This document shows, one piece after another, positions 1-9,529 of a DNA stretch of 64,000 bases. The DNA is from Candidatus Enterovibrio escicola (GTDB taxonomy: Bacteria; Pseudomonadota; Gammaproteobacteria; Enterobacterales; Vibrionaceae). The DNA is taken from contig NZ_NBYY01000039.1 of assembly GCF_002464935.1 (NCBI RefSeq), positions 1 through 64,000 on the forward strand, written 5' to 3'. The notes below the pieces were generated by a model. The model saw only the letters and a list, made by a program, of their open reading frames with translations, had not been told where the DNA came from and did no database searches. A program made the translations under genes and the position numbers. How positions within the stretch are numbered: the stretch's first letter is position 1; every line of letters starts with the position of its first letter.

Positions 1-159
1 AAAAACGTGAGGAATATCGTTCAGATCAAAAGATTCGTTTTCTTCGTTCCACTCTTCAACCTGACGATCAAGACGCTTTAAAACTTCGCAATCTTGTTCT
101 CGCTGCCAGTCGTTGCGAGCTACCAGAGTTTCAAATTCAGCAATAGAGATAGTTTTCAT
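1..159 (-). CDS. hypothetical protein, N-terminal part (runs off the window)
   Basis: An ATG on the minus strand at 159 opens 53 codons without a stop, and the frame continues past the left edge. The visible protein begins MKTISIAEFETLVARND and is rich in Glu, Asp and Asn, with a charged stretch (RQVEEWNEENESFDLND) and no membrane segment or signal peptide. I do not recognise the family. Its codon choice does not differ visibly from its neighbours. It is separated from ntrC by about 320 bases and reads in the same direction. It could be a small cytoplasmic protein or an element-borne gene; too little is visible to choose. Confidence 0.5.
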   Translation of the reverse strand, partial: MKTISIAEFETLVARNDWQREQDCEVLKRLDRQVEEWNEENESFDLNDIPHVF

Positions 160-480
160 GGTTAAATCCTTGTCTTCTCAGAGTCGTCGCTGAGTTCGGC
201 TGTGGATGTCTCCACGTTCTTAATACAAGTGTATTTGGTTTATGATATCAATCATTAAATCCGATTTTAACCAATTAATACATCCTGTGAAAATCAATCA
301 CTAAATCCGCATACCCGTCCTTTTTATCTTGTAAATGTGAGGTTAATTAGGTACTTAGAATACGAATAGAACTATCAAGATGACCGTAGAAGTCGTGAAT
401 GATTAAAGAAGGTTGGAATAGGAGCTGAATATTTCCAACTAATTCTTGCATTTATAGTGTTTTACATAAAAAATTAGCTT
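160..480. other. non-coding stretch between ntrC and the edge gene
   Basis: No open frame of useful length and no IS terminus was seen. Two short direct near-repeats (atcaatcattaaatccg at about 249-265 and atcaatcactaaatccg at about 294-310) are the only structure noticed. The right part presumably holds the 3' end of the ntrC transcript, and the left part the promoter of the edge gene. Confidence 0.4.
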
Positions 481-1887
481 CTAAAGCATTCGAAGTTCTT
501 TGAGTTTTCGCGTTAGGGTATTTCTCCCCCACCCTAATAGTTTCGCCGCTTTTTGTTTGTGCCCGCGGGTATGTTTAAGTGCTTCACGTAACAAAATGCG
601 TTCAAACTCGGGTAATGCTTCTCTAAATAGGTTATTGCTACCTTTGTCAAGTGAATGTTCTGCCCACTTAGACAGTACATATTGCCAGCTGTCTCCGTCA
701 ATTTTATTCGATTCCCCTGTGGATGCTAGTAACTCTGGTGGACAATCTTCTGGTAGAACTTCCTTACCGCTTACCATCACGGTCAACCAGAGGCAGATAT
801 TTTTTAACTGGCGAACGTTACCGGGCCAAGCTAGGGTAGAAAGCACGTCCAGTGTCATTGGGTGAAGTGATTTGACCTCGATATTGAGGTCATTAGACGC
901 CTGCATGAGAAAACATTTGGCTAACTGATCGATATCCTGACGGCGTTCTCGTAAAGGTGGTAAATTAATTCTAATTACGTTTAAACGATGAAAGAGGTCT
1001 TCCCGAAAATAGCCTTCAACCACTAGGTTCTCGAGGTTTTTGTGAGTGGCTGCTATAATACGTACATTGACGTTAATCGCCAATTGACCGCCGACGCGAT
1101 AGAATTGGCTGTCGGCTAACACACGAAGTAAACGGGTTTGAATGTCGAGTGGCATATCACCAATCTCATCTAAAAACAATGTGCCTCCATTGGCTTGTTC
1201 AAAGCGCCCTTGACGAAGGTTATTGGCACCCGTGAAAGCCCCTTTTTCATGACCAAATAGTTCAGACTCAATCAAGTCTTTTGGTATTGCTGCCATGTTT
1301 ATAGCGATAAAGGCATTGTTGCAACTTGGACTATGTCGATGCAACGCCTGTGCGACTAATTCCTTGCCAGTGCCGGACTCACCATTAATTAGAACCGAAA
1401 TTGATGAACGTGACAATCGACCAATGGCACGAAAGACTGCTTGCATCGCGGGTGCTTCACCAATGATCTCTGGCACTGCTGCTAACACTTCTTGTGGTGG
1501 CCTTTGACATTTTTGTTCTTGACTGTGAGAAAGTGCCCGTTCAATTAACAGTAAGGCTTCGTCAACATCAAATGGTTTTGGTAGGTACTCGAAGGCACCT
1601 TTTTTGTAGGTGTTGACTGCCGCGTTGAGATCGGAATGTGCAGTCATTATGATCACGGGTAGTGTCGGGTATTCCTGTTGTAATCGGTTGAGCAATGTTA
1701 AACCATCTGTACCAGGCATTCTGATATCAGAGATCAGAACATCTGGAACTTCTTGATGTAGCCCTTCTAACACATTGTCAGCACCAGAAAATGTTTCACA
1801 AGCCAACCCTGCTAAATGGAGTGTGCGTTCTAATACCCACCGAATTGAGCGGTCATCATCGACTACCCAGATCAACCCTCTACTCAT
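481..1887 (-). CDS. ntrC: nitrogen regulation response regulator NtrC (NR-I)
   Basis: NtrC is the sigma-54 enhancer-binding activator phosphorylated by NtrB under nitrogen limitation; it drives glnA and nitrogen-scavenging genes. The 468 residues have the usual three parts. A receiver domain covers residues 1-120, with acidic pocket D10-D12, phospho-acceptor D54 and K104. A central AAA+ domain has Walker A GESGTGKE, the sigma-54 contact loop GAFTGA and Walker B LFLDEIGDMP. The C-terminal Fis-type helix-turn-helix ends KAAKLLGWGRNTLTRKLKEL. Length equals the family norm. It overlaps the end of ntrB by 8 bases, so the two are translationally coupled. Nothing is missing, so nitrogen control appears functional even though glnA, normally the first gene of this operon, now lies near 41 kb. 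Confidence 0.97.
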   Translation of the reverse strand: MSRGLIWVVDDDRSIRWVLERTLHLAGLACETFSGADNVLEGLHQEVPDVLISDIRMPGTDGLTLLNRLQQEYPTLPVIIMTAHSDLNAAVNTYKKGAFEYLPKPFDVDEALLLIERALSHSQEQKCQRPPQEVLAAVPEIIGEAPAMQAVFRAIGRLSRSSISVLINGESGTGKELVAQALHRHSPSCNNAFIAINMAAIPKDLIESELFGHEKGAFTGANNLRQGRFEQANGGTLFLDEIGDMPLDIQTRLLRVLADSQFYRVGGQLAINVNVRIIAATHKNLENLVVEGYFREDLFHRLNVIRINLPPLRERRQDIDQLAKCFLMQASNDLNIEVKSLHPMTLDVLSTLAWPGNVRQLKNICLWLTVMVSGKEVLPEDCPPELLASTGESNKIDGDSWQYVLSKWAEHSLDKGSNNLFREALPEFERILLREALKHTRGHKQKAAKLLGWGRNTLTRKLKELRML

Positions 1888-2944
1888 GATTTCCTCCTAC
1901 GCATTGAATGGGTAATAAAATGGTAAAGGTGGTATTTCCGGGTTGGCTATTGACGTAAATTTTTCCTTTGTGCTGCTCAATCAAGTTACGTGTAATGGAA
2001 AGACCTAAACCTGTCCCTCCTAATCGTCCAGATATCATGGGATAAAACAGAGTATCTTGAAGCTCGGTAGCGATTCCTGGTCCATTATCGGAAATATCGA
2101 TACGAGCGGTAAGTCGATGACGTTGCCCGTTGATTATCACCTGATGTTTAGTGCGAGTCCGAAGTGTAATTTTTGCATTTTTGGTGTCTTGCAGGATTTG
2201 CGCAGCATTATTTATAACGTTGAGCATAGCTTGCTCCATCTGCTCTGGATTTATCTCGATATTAGGTAAGCTTGGGTCGTAATCACGCACTACATTGATA
2301 CATTGAGATTCCAACGTTACCAAGAGTCTGACTTTTTCGAGTATTACATGAATGTTCTCCTGTTGGAGTCGACCTGGTTTTTGCGGTTCTAATAAACGAT
2401 CGACAAGCTTTCTCAGGCGATCCGCCTGTTCGATGATGATGCGTGTATATTCTTTGAGGCTTGGATCCGGTAACATTTTTTCGAGTAATTGTGCTGCGCC
2501 ACGTAACCCGCCAAGAGGGTTCTTAATTTCATGAGCTAGCCTTCGAACCAACTCGCGTGCAGCATGTTGTTGTTCTTTCTGTGACAATTCGTTACTGATG
2601 CGTTGCTGGTGGCTGATAGTTCTAATTTCTAGCAATATGGACGTACAATGCTCATATATTAGACGGCTGGCACTGAGTTCAACTTTTCGTTGACGACCAT
2701 TGATCTCAAGGGTAACATCACTGTCTGTCAGACCTTGACCATTTTTGATAGTTTCTTTAACCACAAATAAATCGATAGAACTCTGCTTTACTAATTTAGT
2801 AAAAGAATGTCCACGTAAACGCCGTAAACTTTGGCAAAATAACTGTTCTGCGGCTGGGTTGGCGTAGGTCACAAGAAGATCATTATCAAGCACTAACACT
2901 GCTGTGATTAAATTATCAATTACAGTTTTAGGTAGGGCGTACAC
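1880..2944 (-). CDS. ntrB: nitrogen regulation sensor kinase/phosphatase NtrB (NR-II)
   Basis: Cytosolic histidine kinase/phosphatase that, controlled by PII, phosphorylates or dephosphorylates NtrC. The 354-residue protein has an N-terminal PAS domain (about 1-110), a dimerisation/phosphoacceptor helix with H138 in RRLAHEIKNPLGG, and a HATPase_c domain with the N box (NVINNAAQIL), G1 (DNGPGI) and G2 (GGTGLGLSI). Length and motif order match the enterobacterial and Vibrio proteins. In other Vibrionaceae it is the middle gene of glnA-ntrB-ntrC. Here its upstream side is followed by IS982 debris from 3312, so the operon promoter at glnA no longer reaches it and expression must come from the remaining intergenic DNA or from IS sequence. 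Confidence 0.96.
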   Translation of the reverse strand: MYALPKTVIDNLITAVLVLDNDLLVTYANPAAEQLFCQSLRRLRGHSFTKLVKQSSIDLFVVKETIKNGQGLTDSDVTLEINGRQRKVELSASRLIYEHCTSILLEIRTISHQQRISNELSQKEQQHAARELVRRLAHEIKNPLGGLRGAAQLLEKMLPDPSLKEYTRIIIEQADRLRKLVDRLLEPQKPGRLQQENIHVILEKVRLLVTLESQCINVVRDYDPSLPNIEINPEQMEQAMLNVINNAAQILQDTKNAKITLRTRTKHQVIINGQRHRLTARIDISDNGPGIATELQDTLFYPMISGRLGGTGLGLSITRNLIEQHKGKIYVNSQPGNTTFTILLPIQCVGGNHE

Positions 2945-3311
2945 ATCAGTTTCCTATGTATCTGCAACTTGTTGGTGAAACCTAGTTTACTCGATAGTGC
3001 TTGGTCGTGTAGTGTTGAATATCATCTTTTCGTCTGCTTTATTATTAGACGGAGCTTTTCATTAAATCATCCAGTCTAAAATGACATACATTGATGGAGT
3101 TGTGGCTATTATCTTCCTGCATTATGTAATAACAACATCTTAAATAGCGTGGTTACCTTAGGCTCAGGTAACATTAGTTTAGTAGGTATCTAGAATTGCT
3201 TTGCTTAAGAGGTTTCTATCTCGGCGAGTGCATAAGTAAGTGAACTCTTCTCAACAAAAAAGTCAGTGTCGTCTTTAATATTGATATCAACCCTTAATAG
3301 GGTTGTTATTA
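2945..3311. other. probable remnant of the glnA-ntrB intergenic region
   Basis: About 370 bases with no open frame and no IS similarity, ending exactly where an IS982 terminus begins. By position it should be the DNA that once joined glnA to ntrB and may carry the secondary ntrBC promoter. I could not identify a convincing NtrC box or sigma-54 element by eye. Confidence 0.4.
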
Positions 3312-3412
3312 ACCTCGATCTGTAATAAGTGCATATCTTTTAAACTTAGAGTTTAATAGTTTGGTTTTGGGTTGAAATGTATAAACAATAAGGCCTGCAA
3401 GTGGGTGGCACA
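3312..3412 (-). mobile_element. IS982-family right-end fragment
   Basis: Reads, on the minus strand, like the 3' terminus of the window's other IS982 copies: the terminal ACCTC..GATCTG inverted repeat at 3312, followed by a decayed version of the transposase C-terminal region (compare 28857-28960). Only about 100 bases survive before IS5 debris begins. Its orientation is opposite to the right-end fragment at 41929-41949 beside glnA, which matters for the inferred inversion. Confidence 0.65.
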
Positions 3413-3449
3413 TAAATATTTTTTACCATCCTCAAATAATATCATCGCA

Positions 3450-3933
3450 CAGGTACTTTGTAGTCATCGATAATTAGGTACAGTTTACGCCAGATATGCC
3501 GTTTATCCTTACCGTGTTTACGTGTTTTCCATTCAGTTTCGCCGTATACTTTTAGGCCTTTGATATCAATAACGACGTGGGGGAGCGCTTCCAGACTTGA
3601 CAAATGGTACTTAACTTTTACGTTCTTCAAACGCATTACCAATGCAGGTGTATGTAGGGGATTTAAACGAAATATTCATCAATGTAAAAACCTAATTAAG
3701 AAGGCCTTCTAATCCACAAATTGGGAGCTTAACAATACTTTTCATCATCAGTACCATTTTAATCGCGGTATCCAAAAAATCACTGAACCACGGTTTACTA
3801 ATGCTTAATTATATTGTTGCCAGTTGCTGATCTTGGCCTTCCCCTTTCTCATCATCACCTCCCGCTTAACTACACTCCATGATTATCTGATCGTAGAAAT
3901 TACGATTAATTCAGATATTTGGGAAATAACGCC
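3450..3933 (-). mobile_element. IS5-family (IS903-like) transposase remnant
   Basis: The minus strand encodes a decayed transposase middle (VVIDIKGLKVYGETEWKTRKHGK, 3642-3442). Beyond it, in broken frames, lies the N-terminal part, whose plus-strand complement is recognisable from the copies at 29800 and 50437. The outer end at about 3920-3933 (complement of ggcgttatttccc) is the element's left inverted repeat. The 3' third is missing, cut where IS982 debris begins. Not functional. Confidence 0.75.
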
Positions 3934-5284
3934 TGTTAAAATGAGAAATAGACCTTCTCGCCTCTCAGTTAGCGAAGTCATGACGATAGTGATAGCTTTC
4001 CGTCAGGCAAGGTCGACAGGGATTACCTGCATTGATTCGTCCAAGCTACAGGTTTGTCACAACCTACGCATTCTCAAACGTCAGGTTTTTAAAGGTACCT
4101 CGAAGCGAGGAAAAGGAATAATGAGGTGGCTCTACGGCTTCAAATTACACTTTATTATCAATAATAAAGGTGGCATTATTCCAGTCAAAGTGATGACGGC
4201 TAACGTGGATTATAGGAAACCTATATCGGAAAGGGCTGACGAGCTTTGGAGGTGTTTCTACGAACTAAGGTTAAATCTGGTGTACAGCCTCCAGAGAAGT
4301 ATTTTGATGATTGACGTTTATTTCACGAATACCATCTCTGAATTTCATGCCTGTGATGATATCCGAGAGTAATTTAAAGCCTCGTAGGATACGCTAGTTA
4401 ACCTCAGCGATTTGCATCAACAGGCCATTGCCAGTGTCGTTTTTTGGCTTCCACAATTCTTGGTTTTGTTCATTTTTCGTCTCACGGTTGCAAGCATTGA
4501 TTCAATGGGGTTTGTCGTTCGAATATAAATCCAGTGCTCGGTGTGGAAATAGTAAAATGCCAGCATTTCCACTTTGTCTTTGGTCAGCCACTCCGCTGCT
4601 TTGGGATATTTAGCACCATATTTGGTTTCGAACTATACGAAGGCTTTATGTACCTCTTGTTGTGTCTCCTACATCCAGATATCGTGAAGCATTTCTTCTA
4701 TTCTTGATTGAACAGATTTTAGGACTTTGTTTAATACATTGACTGTTTTGTGTATCCAGCAGTGCTGATGATGCGTCGTTGGCCAATGCTTTATCACTGC
4801 ATTCCAAAAATCGAAAGCGCCATCACCCATAGCAAGTTCAGGAGCGATACTGATACCGTGGTACGATAACTGTGACAGAACTTCAAACCAACTGACCTAT
4901 AACTTCCTGTACCCATCGACAACGGCTAGCACTTCCTTGCAGCCGGCATCATCGATACCGATGACAACAAGCAGGCAAAGCTTGTCATCCATCTGAATTT
5001 TGCAGTAAATACCATCGGCAAAAATGTAGACATACCGCCATTTACTTTGATCGAGTTTATGCCACTGGTAGTATTATTCTTCTCACAGCTGCTTAAGTCC
5101 AGAAACACTGTTTGCTGACAATCACTTGGCTTGCTTACCTAAGAGAGATTCCAGATCTAGCTGCATATCGCCCGTGGAGATCCCCTACTGATAAAGCCAA
5201 GGGATAAGCTCTTCTATGTTTTTGGTTCGCTTGAGATATGGCAGAACCAGTGTGCTGTTGAACTTGATCCCGCTCCCTGCTCTT

Positions 5285-5765
5285 TTACCTAAGAATTTCC
5301 TCCCAGAAACTATATGTGGTAGAGCTTAAGCATGTCCATTTCTCTGATACATTTAGCAAGATTGAACACGAACAAAGACGCTATCGTCATCCAACTTTTT
5401 TAAGTTGCCTATGCGACAGTGAAGCGTCGAGGATATTTCTGTAATGTTGATTGTTAAAGACCTAGATGAATTTACGAAGAAAAAACATATTATCTATGTA
5501 TAATCTAATTCATTAAATATCAACAAGTTAAATTAATTATGAGAAACATGGTTTTAATAGGTTAAACCAAGAAATGGTGGTTGCTCTACCTAGCCCTTAG
5601 CTAGCAAAACACTCGGTTTAGGGTTTTTATTTTATATTGATAAAAACTTATTAAGAGATATATCTACTTATTTAAAAAAGGAGACATGATAGATATCATG
5701 AGAGATAAAATAGACTTGTTTTCAAATGCAAGTCATTTCAAATCCAACACAGATGAACCTAAGAC
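5285..5765. other. foreign segment inside the IS256 remnant, with a truncated small ORF
   Basis: This block interrupts the IS256 transposase between VRDKT and GIKFNS. It contains a short ORF with a strong Shine-Dalgarno (aaaggaga) and ATG at 5686, whose first 31 codons (MIDIMRDKIDLFSNASHFKS...) are unlike the transposase; the frame then runs antisense into IS256 and stops at 5853. Just upstream, a short G/C-containing hairpin-like string (aaacactcggtttagggtttt, near 5606) could be a weak terminator. On the minus strand the left edge reads like a fragment (NLAKCIREMDMLKLYH) of uncertain origin. I cannot name the donor. Confidence 0.4.
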
Positions 5766-5884
5766 CTACATTGTTTTATCTCGAACCTTTGGGACTTTGA
5801 CGGTAATGTCGCCGAATCCAGTTTGTAGATGCCGCTCAGGCAAATGGCCCTTGTGAACCACTCCCTGCTTTCCGTTAGTTTGAA

Positions 5885-5909
5885 GTGATGTGATGTGATG
5901 TGATGTGAC
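5885..5909. repeat. pentanucleotide tandem repeat (gtgat)n
   Basis: About five consecutive gtgat units, in the N-terminal coding part of the dead IS256 transposase (minus-strand peptide VTSHHITS). A 5-bp unit changes reading frame on slippage. Because the host gene is already broken, it is probably neutral. Confidence 0.7.
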
Positions 5910-6470
5910 ATTATTGAGCAAGGATTGAATCTCGGCTTCTATAGCTTGAGCCAACAACTACTGTTCGCCTTATTCCAGCAGTTCATTAAGCAGGTTTTCT
6001 AGTTTATGCAGCTCGGTAACGTTATGACTATTATCCATGCGGTGTATTCCTTGTTGGTTGTTTATCTGGCAAGATCAATCAACAGGTTACAGCGTATTAT
6101 TTCAGATCCATACACCAGAAATCACTATAGATCGTGTTTATACGGAGATAAAGGTTATATCGCTGGTCCATTGAAACGGGAACTTACAGACAAGAGTGTG
6201 TGACTAATAACGGGTGTGAAAAAGAATATGAAACCCAAAGTGATAAAACTTTGGGACCGTCTAATGTTCCAAAAACGATTTATTATTAAAACCGTTTTTG
6301 ACCAACTAAAAAACATATCTCAAATCGAGCATTCTCGGCACCTAAGTGGGGTAAACTTTATGGTCAACCTGATTGCTGGACTCATTGCTTGCACGTTCTA
6401 ACCAAAAAGCTCAGCATTCAATTATTAAGCTCAAGAAAATACACTTATACAGATATTAAGGGTGATTAGA

Positions 6471-7991
6471 ATGCAGATTGAATACTTACTCTCTGATGAA
6501 ATGATATGGATAGCTGTAGGTGCGGGAGCTGCTGTGACTATATTGCCCTGCGTTGCTTTTCAGCATTTAGCTCAACGAAGCCTACGTAAATTTATGATGC
6601 AGCAACGTGACGCAGATGAAAAGATGAATCTGATGGCGAGACAACACCTTCAGTTGGAGTTACGGGGGCTGCAAAATCAACTCGATGATATGATTTATGA
6701 GCGTGACTGCTTGAATAAGGAGCTGTGTTGTCAATACGGAAAGCTTACCGCTGCTGAGGAGAAATTGTGTCAAATGGAAAAACTTCACAGTGAGAAATTA
6801 TGTTTAAAAGAACTAGTCGACAGCTTGCGTGACCGTAACGTAGCCTTAGAATTGGCAAGGCTTGAGCAAAAAACACGGACAGAAGAACAATTAGAAGCGT
6901 CAGATGCAAAAATTCAATTGTTGGAAAAGGCAGAAGAACATCTTCGTGTTCAGTTCGAGAAACTTGCCCATAAAGTATTTGACCATAAAATCCAATCTGT
7001 CGATGAACAAAATCGTCATAGCCTAGAAGCGCTTCTTAACCCACTAAAAAATCAATTAGAAGGGTTTCATAAGCAGGTAACGGATAGTTTTGGTGAACAA
7101 GCCAAAGAGCGTCATACCCTCGTCCACGAAATTCAAAATCTACATAAACTCAATGAAGACATGACCCGTGAAACGATGAACCTAACCCAAGCCCTAAAAG
7201 GGGATAATAAGCAGCAGGGTAACTGGGGTGAGGTTGTACTGGCTCGTGTATTGGAGGAATCCGGATTGCGAGAAGGCTATGAATATGACACACAGGTAAG
7301 TTTGGAAGATGAACATGGAAAGCGCTACCAACCTGACGTGATTGTCCGTCTACCTAGAGGAAGAAATGTTGTTATCGATGCAAAAATGGCATTGGTTGCG
7401 TATGCGCATTACTACCATGCTAAGAAGGTAGCTGATCGAGAGAATGCGCTTCGAGAGCATGTTGCTTCTATTCGTGGCCACATCCGTAGCCTTGGTAGTA
7501 AAGATTATCATCAGTTACATGGAATTCAAAGTCTCGACTATGTACTAATGTTCATTCCTATCGAACCTGCATTTCAAATTGCACTTGAATCTGAATCGGC
7601 ACTTATTCGTGAGGCACTCGATCATAACATCATGTTGGTGAGTCCAACGACCTTACTAGTGGCACTGAGAACTATAAACAACCTGTGGCGGTATGAACAT
7701 CAAAATAAAAATGCTCGCTTAATCGCTGATAAGGCAGCGAAGTTGTATGACAAAATTCGTCTGTTTGTTGTAGATATTGAGGTATTGGGAGGTGCGCTGG
7801 AGAAAGCAGCTGATAGCTATCAAGGGGCATTGAATAAGTTATCTACAGGGCGTGGAAATATTTTGCGACAGGTTGAAGCATTTAAATCCTTGGGCGTTGA
7901 AGTAAAACGTGATATTAGTCCAAAAACACTTAAAAAGCATGCCTTGGATGAGGATGAAGATACGTCTGAATTGTCGGTTTCCCTAGATTGA
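6471..7991 (+). CDS. rmuC: DNA recombination/rearrangement-limiting protein RmuC
   Basis: RmuC (DUF195) is a predicted nuclease-fold protein that limits inversion between short inverted repeats in E. coli. Around 506 residues are encoded. An N-terminal hydrophobic segment (MIWIAVGAGAAVTILP) is followed by a long coiled coil (about 45-200). The conserved C-terminal RmuC domain contains GNWGEVVLARVLEESGLREG, PDVIVRLPRGRNVVIDAKMAL and LMFIPIEPAF, retaining the D/E-x-K pattern of the PD-(D/E)xK fold. I chose ATG 6471; a GTG at 6462 is in frame but lies in the IS982 terminus. The IS end sits directly upstream, so the native promoter has been displaced. Followed by ubiE, as in relatives. Confidence 0.93.
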   Translation: MQIEYLLSDEMIWIAVGAGAAVTILPCVAFQHLAQRSLRKFMMQQRDADEKMNLMARQHLQLELRGLQNQLDDMIYERDCLNKELCCQYGKLTAAEEKLCQMEKLHSEKLCLKELVDSLRDRNVALELARLEQKTRTEEQLEASDAKIQLLEKAEEHLRVQFEKLAHKVFDHKIQSVDEQNRHSLEALLNPLKNQLEGFHKQVTDSFGEQAKERHTLVHEIQNLHKLNEDMTRETMNLTQALKGDNKQQGNWGEVVLARVLEESGLREGYEYDTQVSLEDEHGKRYQPDVIVRLPRGRNVVIDAKMALVAYAHYYHAKKVADRENALREHVASIRGHIRSLGSKDYHQLHGIQSLDYVLMFIPIEPAFQIALESESALIREALDHNIMLVSPTTLLVALRTINNLWRYEHQNKNARLIADKAAKLYDKIRLFVVDIEVLGGALEKAADSYQGALNKLSTGRGNILRQVEAFKSLGVEVKRDISPKTLKKHALDEDEDTSELSVSLD

Positions 7992-8110
7992 GTCAGATAT
8001 TTTGTCAATAGCATGAAGCTCTGTGATCTTGCACTGAGTATAAAATATGCTATGCAGCGAGAATATCTGATATATCTTTGTCCTAGTTTTGTATTACTCA
8101 GGGGAGTACT

Positions 8111-8878
8111 ATGACAAATCTTACGAAAAAGGTAGACCAAGATACCGCGCATTTTGGCTTTCAAACAGTAGCTAAAGAAGACAAAGTCAGCATGGTTGCT
8201 AATGTTTTCCACAATGTAGCGGAAAAATACGACATAATGAATGACGTAATGTCTCTGGGTATTCACCGAATCTGGAAGCGCTTCGCCATTGATTGCAGTG
8301 GCGTACGTCGCGGATATCATGTTCTAGACTTAGCTGGAGGTACGGGTGATCTGACGGCAAAGTTCTCCCGAATCGTTGGCGACAAAGGCCAGGTGGTGCT
8401 GGCGGATATCAATAACTCAATGTTGAAGGTGGGACGAGACAAGCTGCGTGATCTTGGTATGATCGGCAACGTGATCTATGTGCAGGCAAACGCGGAGAAA
8501 TTACCATTCCCAGATAACTACTTCGATTGCATCACTATCGGTTTCGGTCTGCGTAACGTAACAGATAAAGACAAAGCGCTTTGTTCCATGTATAGAACAC
8601 TCAAGCTAGGTGGTCGTTTGCTAATATTGGAATTTTCTAAGCCGATTATTCAGCCTTTGTTGAAAATATACGATGCTTATTTATTTTACCTACTACCAAA
8701 AATAGGTGAAATCATTGCTAATGACGGGGCAAGCTACCGCTATTTGGCAGAATCTATTCGGATGCACCCAGATCAGGAAACTCTGAAGGACATGATGGAA
8801 GAGGCTGGTTTTGAACAAGTCAAATACTTCAATTTGACAGGTGGCATTGTTGCGCTACACCGCGGCTATAAATTCTAA
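8111..8878 (+). CDS. ubiE: demethylmenaquinone/demethoxyubiquinol C-methyltransferase UbiE
   Basis: SAM-dependent methyltransferase acting in both menaquinone and ubiquinone synthesis. The 255 residues match the family length. Motifs seen: [18 protein letters not shown] near the N-terminus, the SAM-binding glycine motif [27 protein letters not shown] and the C-terminal [17 protein letters not shown] 8111 follows a good ribosome binding site (aggggag). First of the tightly packed ubiE-ubiJ-ubiB run. With menA at 48949 also intact, both quinone branches keep this step. Confidence 0.97.
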   Translation: MTNLTKKVDQDTAHFGFQTVAKEDKVSMVANVFHNVAEKYDIMNDVMSLGIHRIWKRFAIDCSGVRRGYHVLDLAGGTGDLTAKFSRIVGDKGQVVLADINNSMLKVGRDKLRDLGMIGNVIYVQANAEKLPFPDNYFDCITIGFGLRNVTDKDKALCSMYRTLKLGGRLLILEFSKPIIQPLLKIYDAYLFYLLPKIGEIIANDGASYRYLAESIRMHPDQETLKDMMEEAGFEQVKYFNLTGGIVALHRGYKF

Positions 8879-8887
8879 GGTTTATCT

Positions 8888-9529
8888 ATGTCTCTTGATC
8901 TGTTTGTAACTGCTGTTGTAGAAACTATCATCAATAGGCTGATCTGCCAAGACAGTGAAAGTCAACGTTCTTTGTCAAAATTGAAAGGAAAAGTGTTACG
9001 CGTGATACTGACAGATATTAATAAGCAGTTGATATTTTTTTTTAATCATAAGATCGATGTACTACCTTCGTATGAAGGTAATGCAGATTGTGAATTGGTT
9101 CTCGCTATTTCGGTTGTCTTAGAGGTGAAAGAGAAAACCAATTTAACCCAACTTATTAAGAAAGAGAAACTGCAGTTATCTGGTGATATTGGAGTTGCTC
9201 AGCATTTCTCCTATCTACTTGATGGTTTTAATCTTGATATTGAAGAATGGTTATCTCACTATACTGGTGATGTAGTAGCACATACTGTGCTGCGTACGGC
9301 ACAGAAAGGTATGATATTTCTAAAACAAATGGGAGCACGTCAGCAACAATATGCTGCCGAACTATTAGTGGAAGAATGGCGTTTAGCATTGGGTATGTTC
9401 GAGGTTGCTTACTTTACAGATCAAGTTCAAGATCTGCAACGTCAAACATGTCGGGTAAGAGCTCAGCTTGATGTAGTTGAAGAAAAACTTGTATATCCTG
9501 CATTATCCCCTTTGATGGAGGATACATGA
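8888..9529 (+). CDS. ubiJ: ubiquinone biosynthesis accessory factor UbiJ (SCP2 domain)
   Basis: Starts 9 bases after ubiE and overlaps ubiB by 4 bases. The 213-residue protein has an N-terminal SCP2-like lipid-binding domain (about 15-120) and a C-terminal helical/coiled-coil part ending [18 protein letters not shown], as in UbiJ. It belongs to the soluble Ubi metabolon, where with UbiK it is thought to present lipid intermediates. Identification rests on position between ubiE and ubiB plus the SCP2-type pattern; the family is weakly conserved. Confidence 0.88.
   Translation: MSLDLFVTAVVETIINRLICQDSESQRSLSKLKGKVLRVILTDINKQLIFFFNHKIDVLPSYEGNADCELVLAISVVLEVKEKTNLTQLIKKEKLQLSGDIGVAQHFSYLLDGFNLDIEEWLSHYTGDVVAHTVLRTAQKGMIFLKQMGARQQQYAAELLVEEWRLALGMFEVAYFTDQVQDLQRQTCRVRAQLDVVEEKLVYPALSPLMEDT

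Larger units (their letters stand above)
4262..6133 (-). mobile_element. IS256-family (mutator-type) element, inactivated
   Basis: Minus-strand translation gives a mutator transposase in several frames: EAEIQSLLNNV ... GFGDITVKVPKVRDKT near 5950-5766, then GIKFNSTLVLPYLKRTKNI, WRYVYIFADGIYCKIQMDD, LLVVIGIDDAGCKEVLAVVDGYRK, APELAMGDGAFDFW and TTNPIESMLATVRRK going left to about 4440. The ends form imperfect inverted repeats, gaactaagg..atctggtgta at 4262 and its complement finishing at 6133. A near-perfect direct repeat flanks it (gtgtttctac / gtgtttatac), consistent with a target duplication inside the IS982. Internal stops and a foreign segment at about 5285-5765 make it dead. A short 5' piece of a second copy lies at 50904. 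Confidence 0.85.
3938..6460 (+). mobile_element. IS982-family element, decayed and split by an IS256-type insertion
   Basis: Two separated blocks of one IS982 transposase lie on the plus strand. 3938-4261 carries the N-terminal and central part (LSVSEVMTIVIAF ... IDSSKLQVCHNLRILKRQVFKG ... GFKLHFIINNKGG). 6134-6460 carries the C-terminal part (YGDKGYIAGPLKREL ... [16 protein letters not shown]). The split lies inside the codons for the conserved LWGCLYGDKGY stretch, where a different element (4262-6133) interrupts it. The 5' terminus is gone and the centre has an additional deletion relative to the copy at 38608. The 3' inverted repeat (cttatacagat..) ends about 10 bases before the rmuC start codon. 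Confidence 0.8.

Noticed and set aside
3824-4372. 182-codon plus-strand ORF as one gene
   Set aside because: It is a chance fusion: IS5 antisense at the 5' end, an IS982 fragment in the middle and IS256 terminus at the 3' end.
4926-5108. Minus-strand ORF MFLDLSSCEKNNTTSG... as a small protein
   Set aside because: Out-of-frame shadow of the IS256 transposase; the neighbouring frame reads WRYVYIFADGIYCKIQMDD.
5885-5909. Pentanucleotide (gtgat) repeat as a phase-variation switch
   Set aside because: It lies in an already dead IS256 transposase and cannot switch a functional gene.
7820-8320. 166-codon minus-strand ORF between rmuC and ubiE
   Set aside because: Antisense to the rmuC 3' end and ubiE 5' end; no motifs, and both sense genes are clear.
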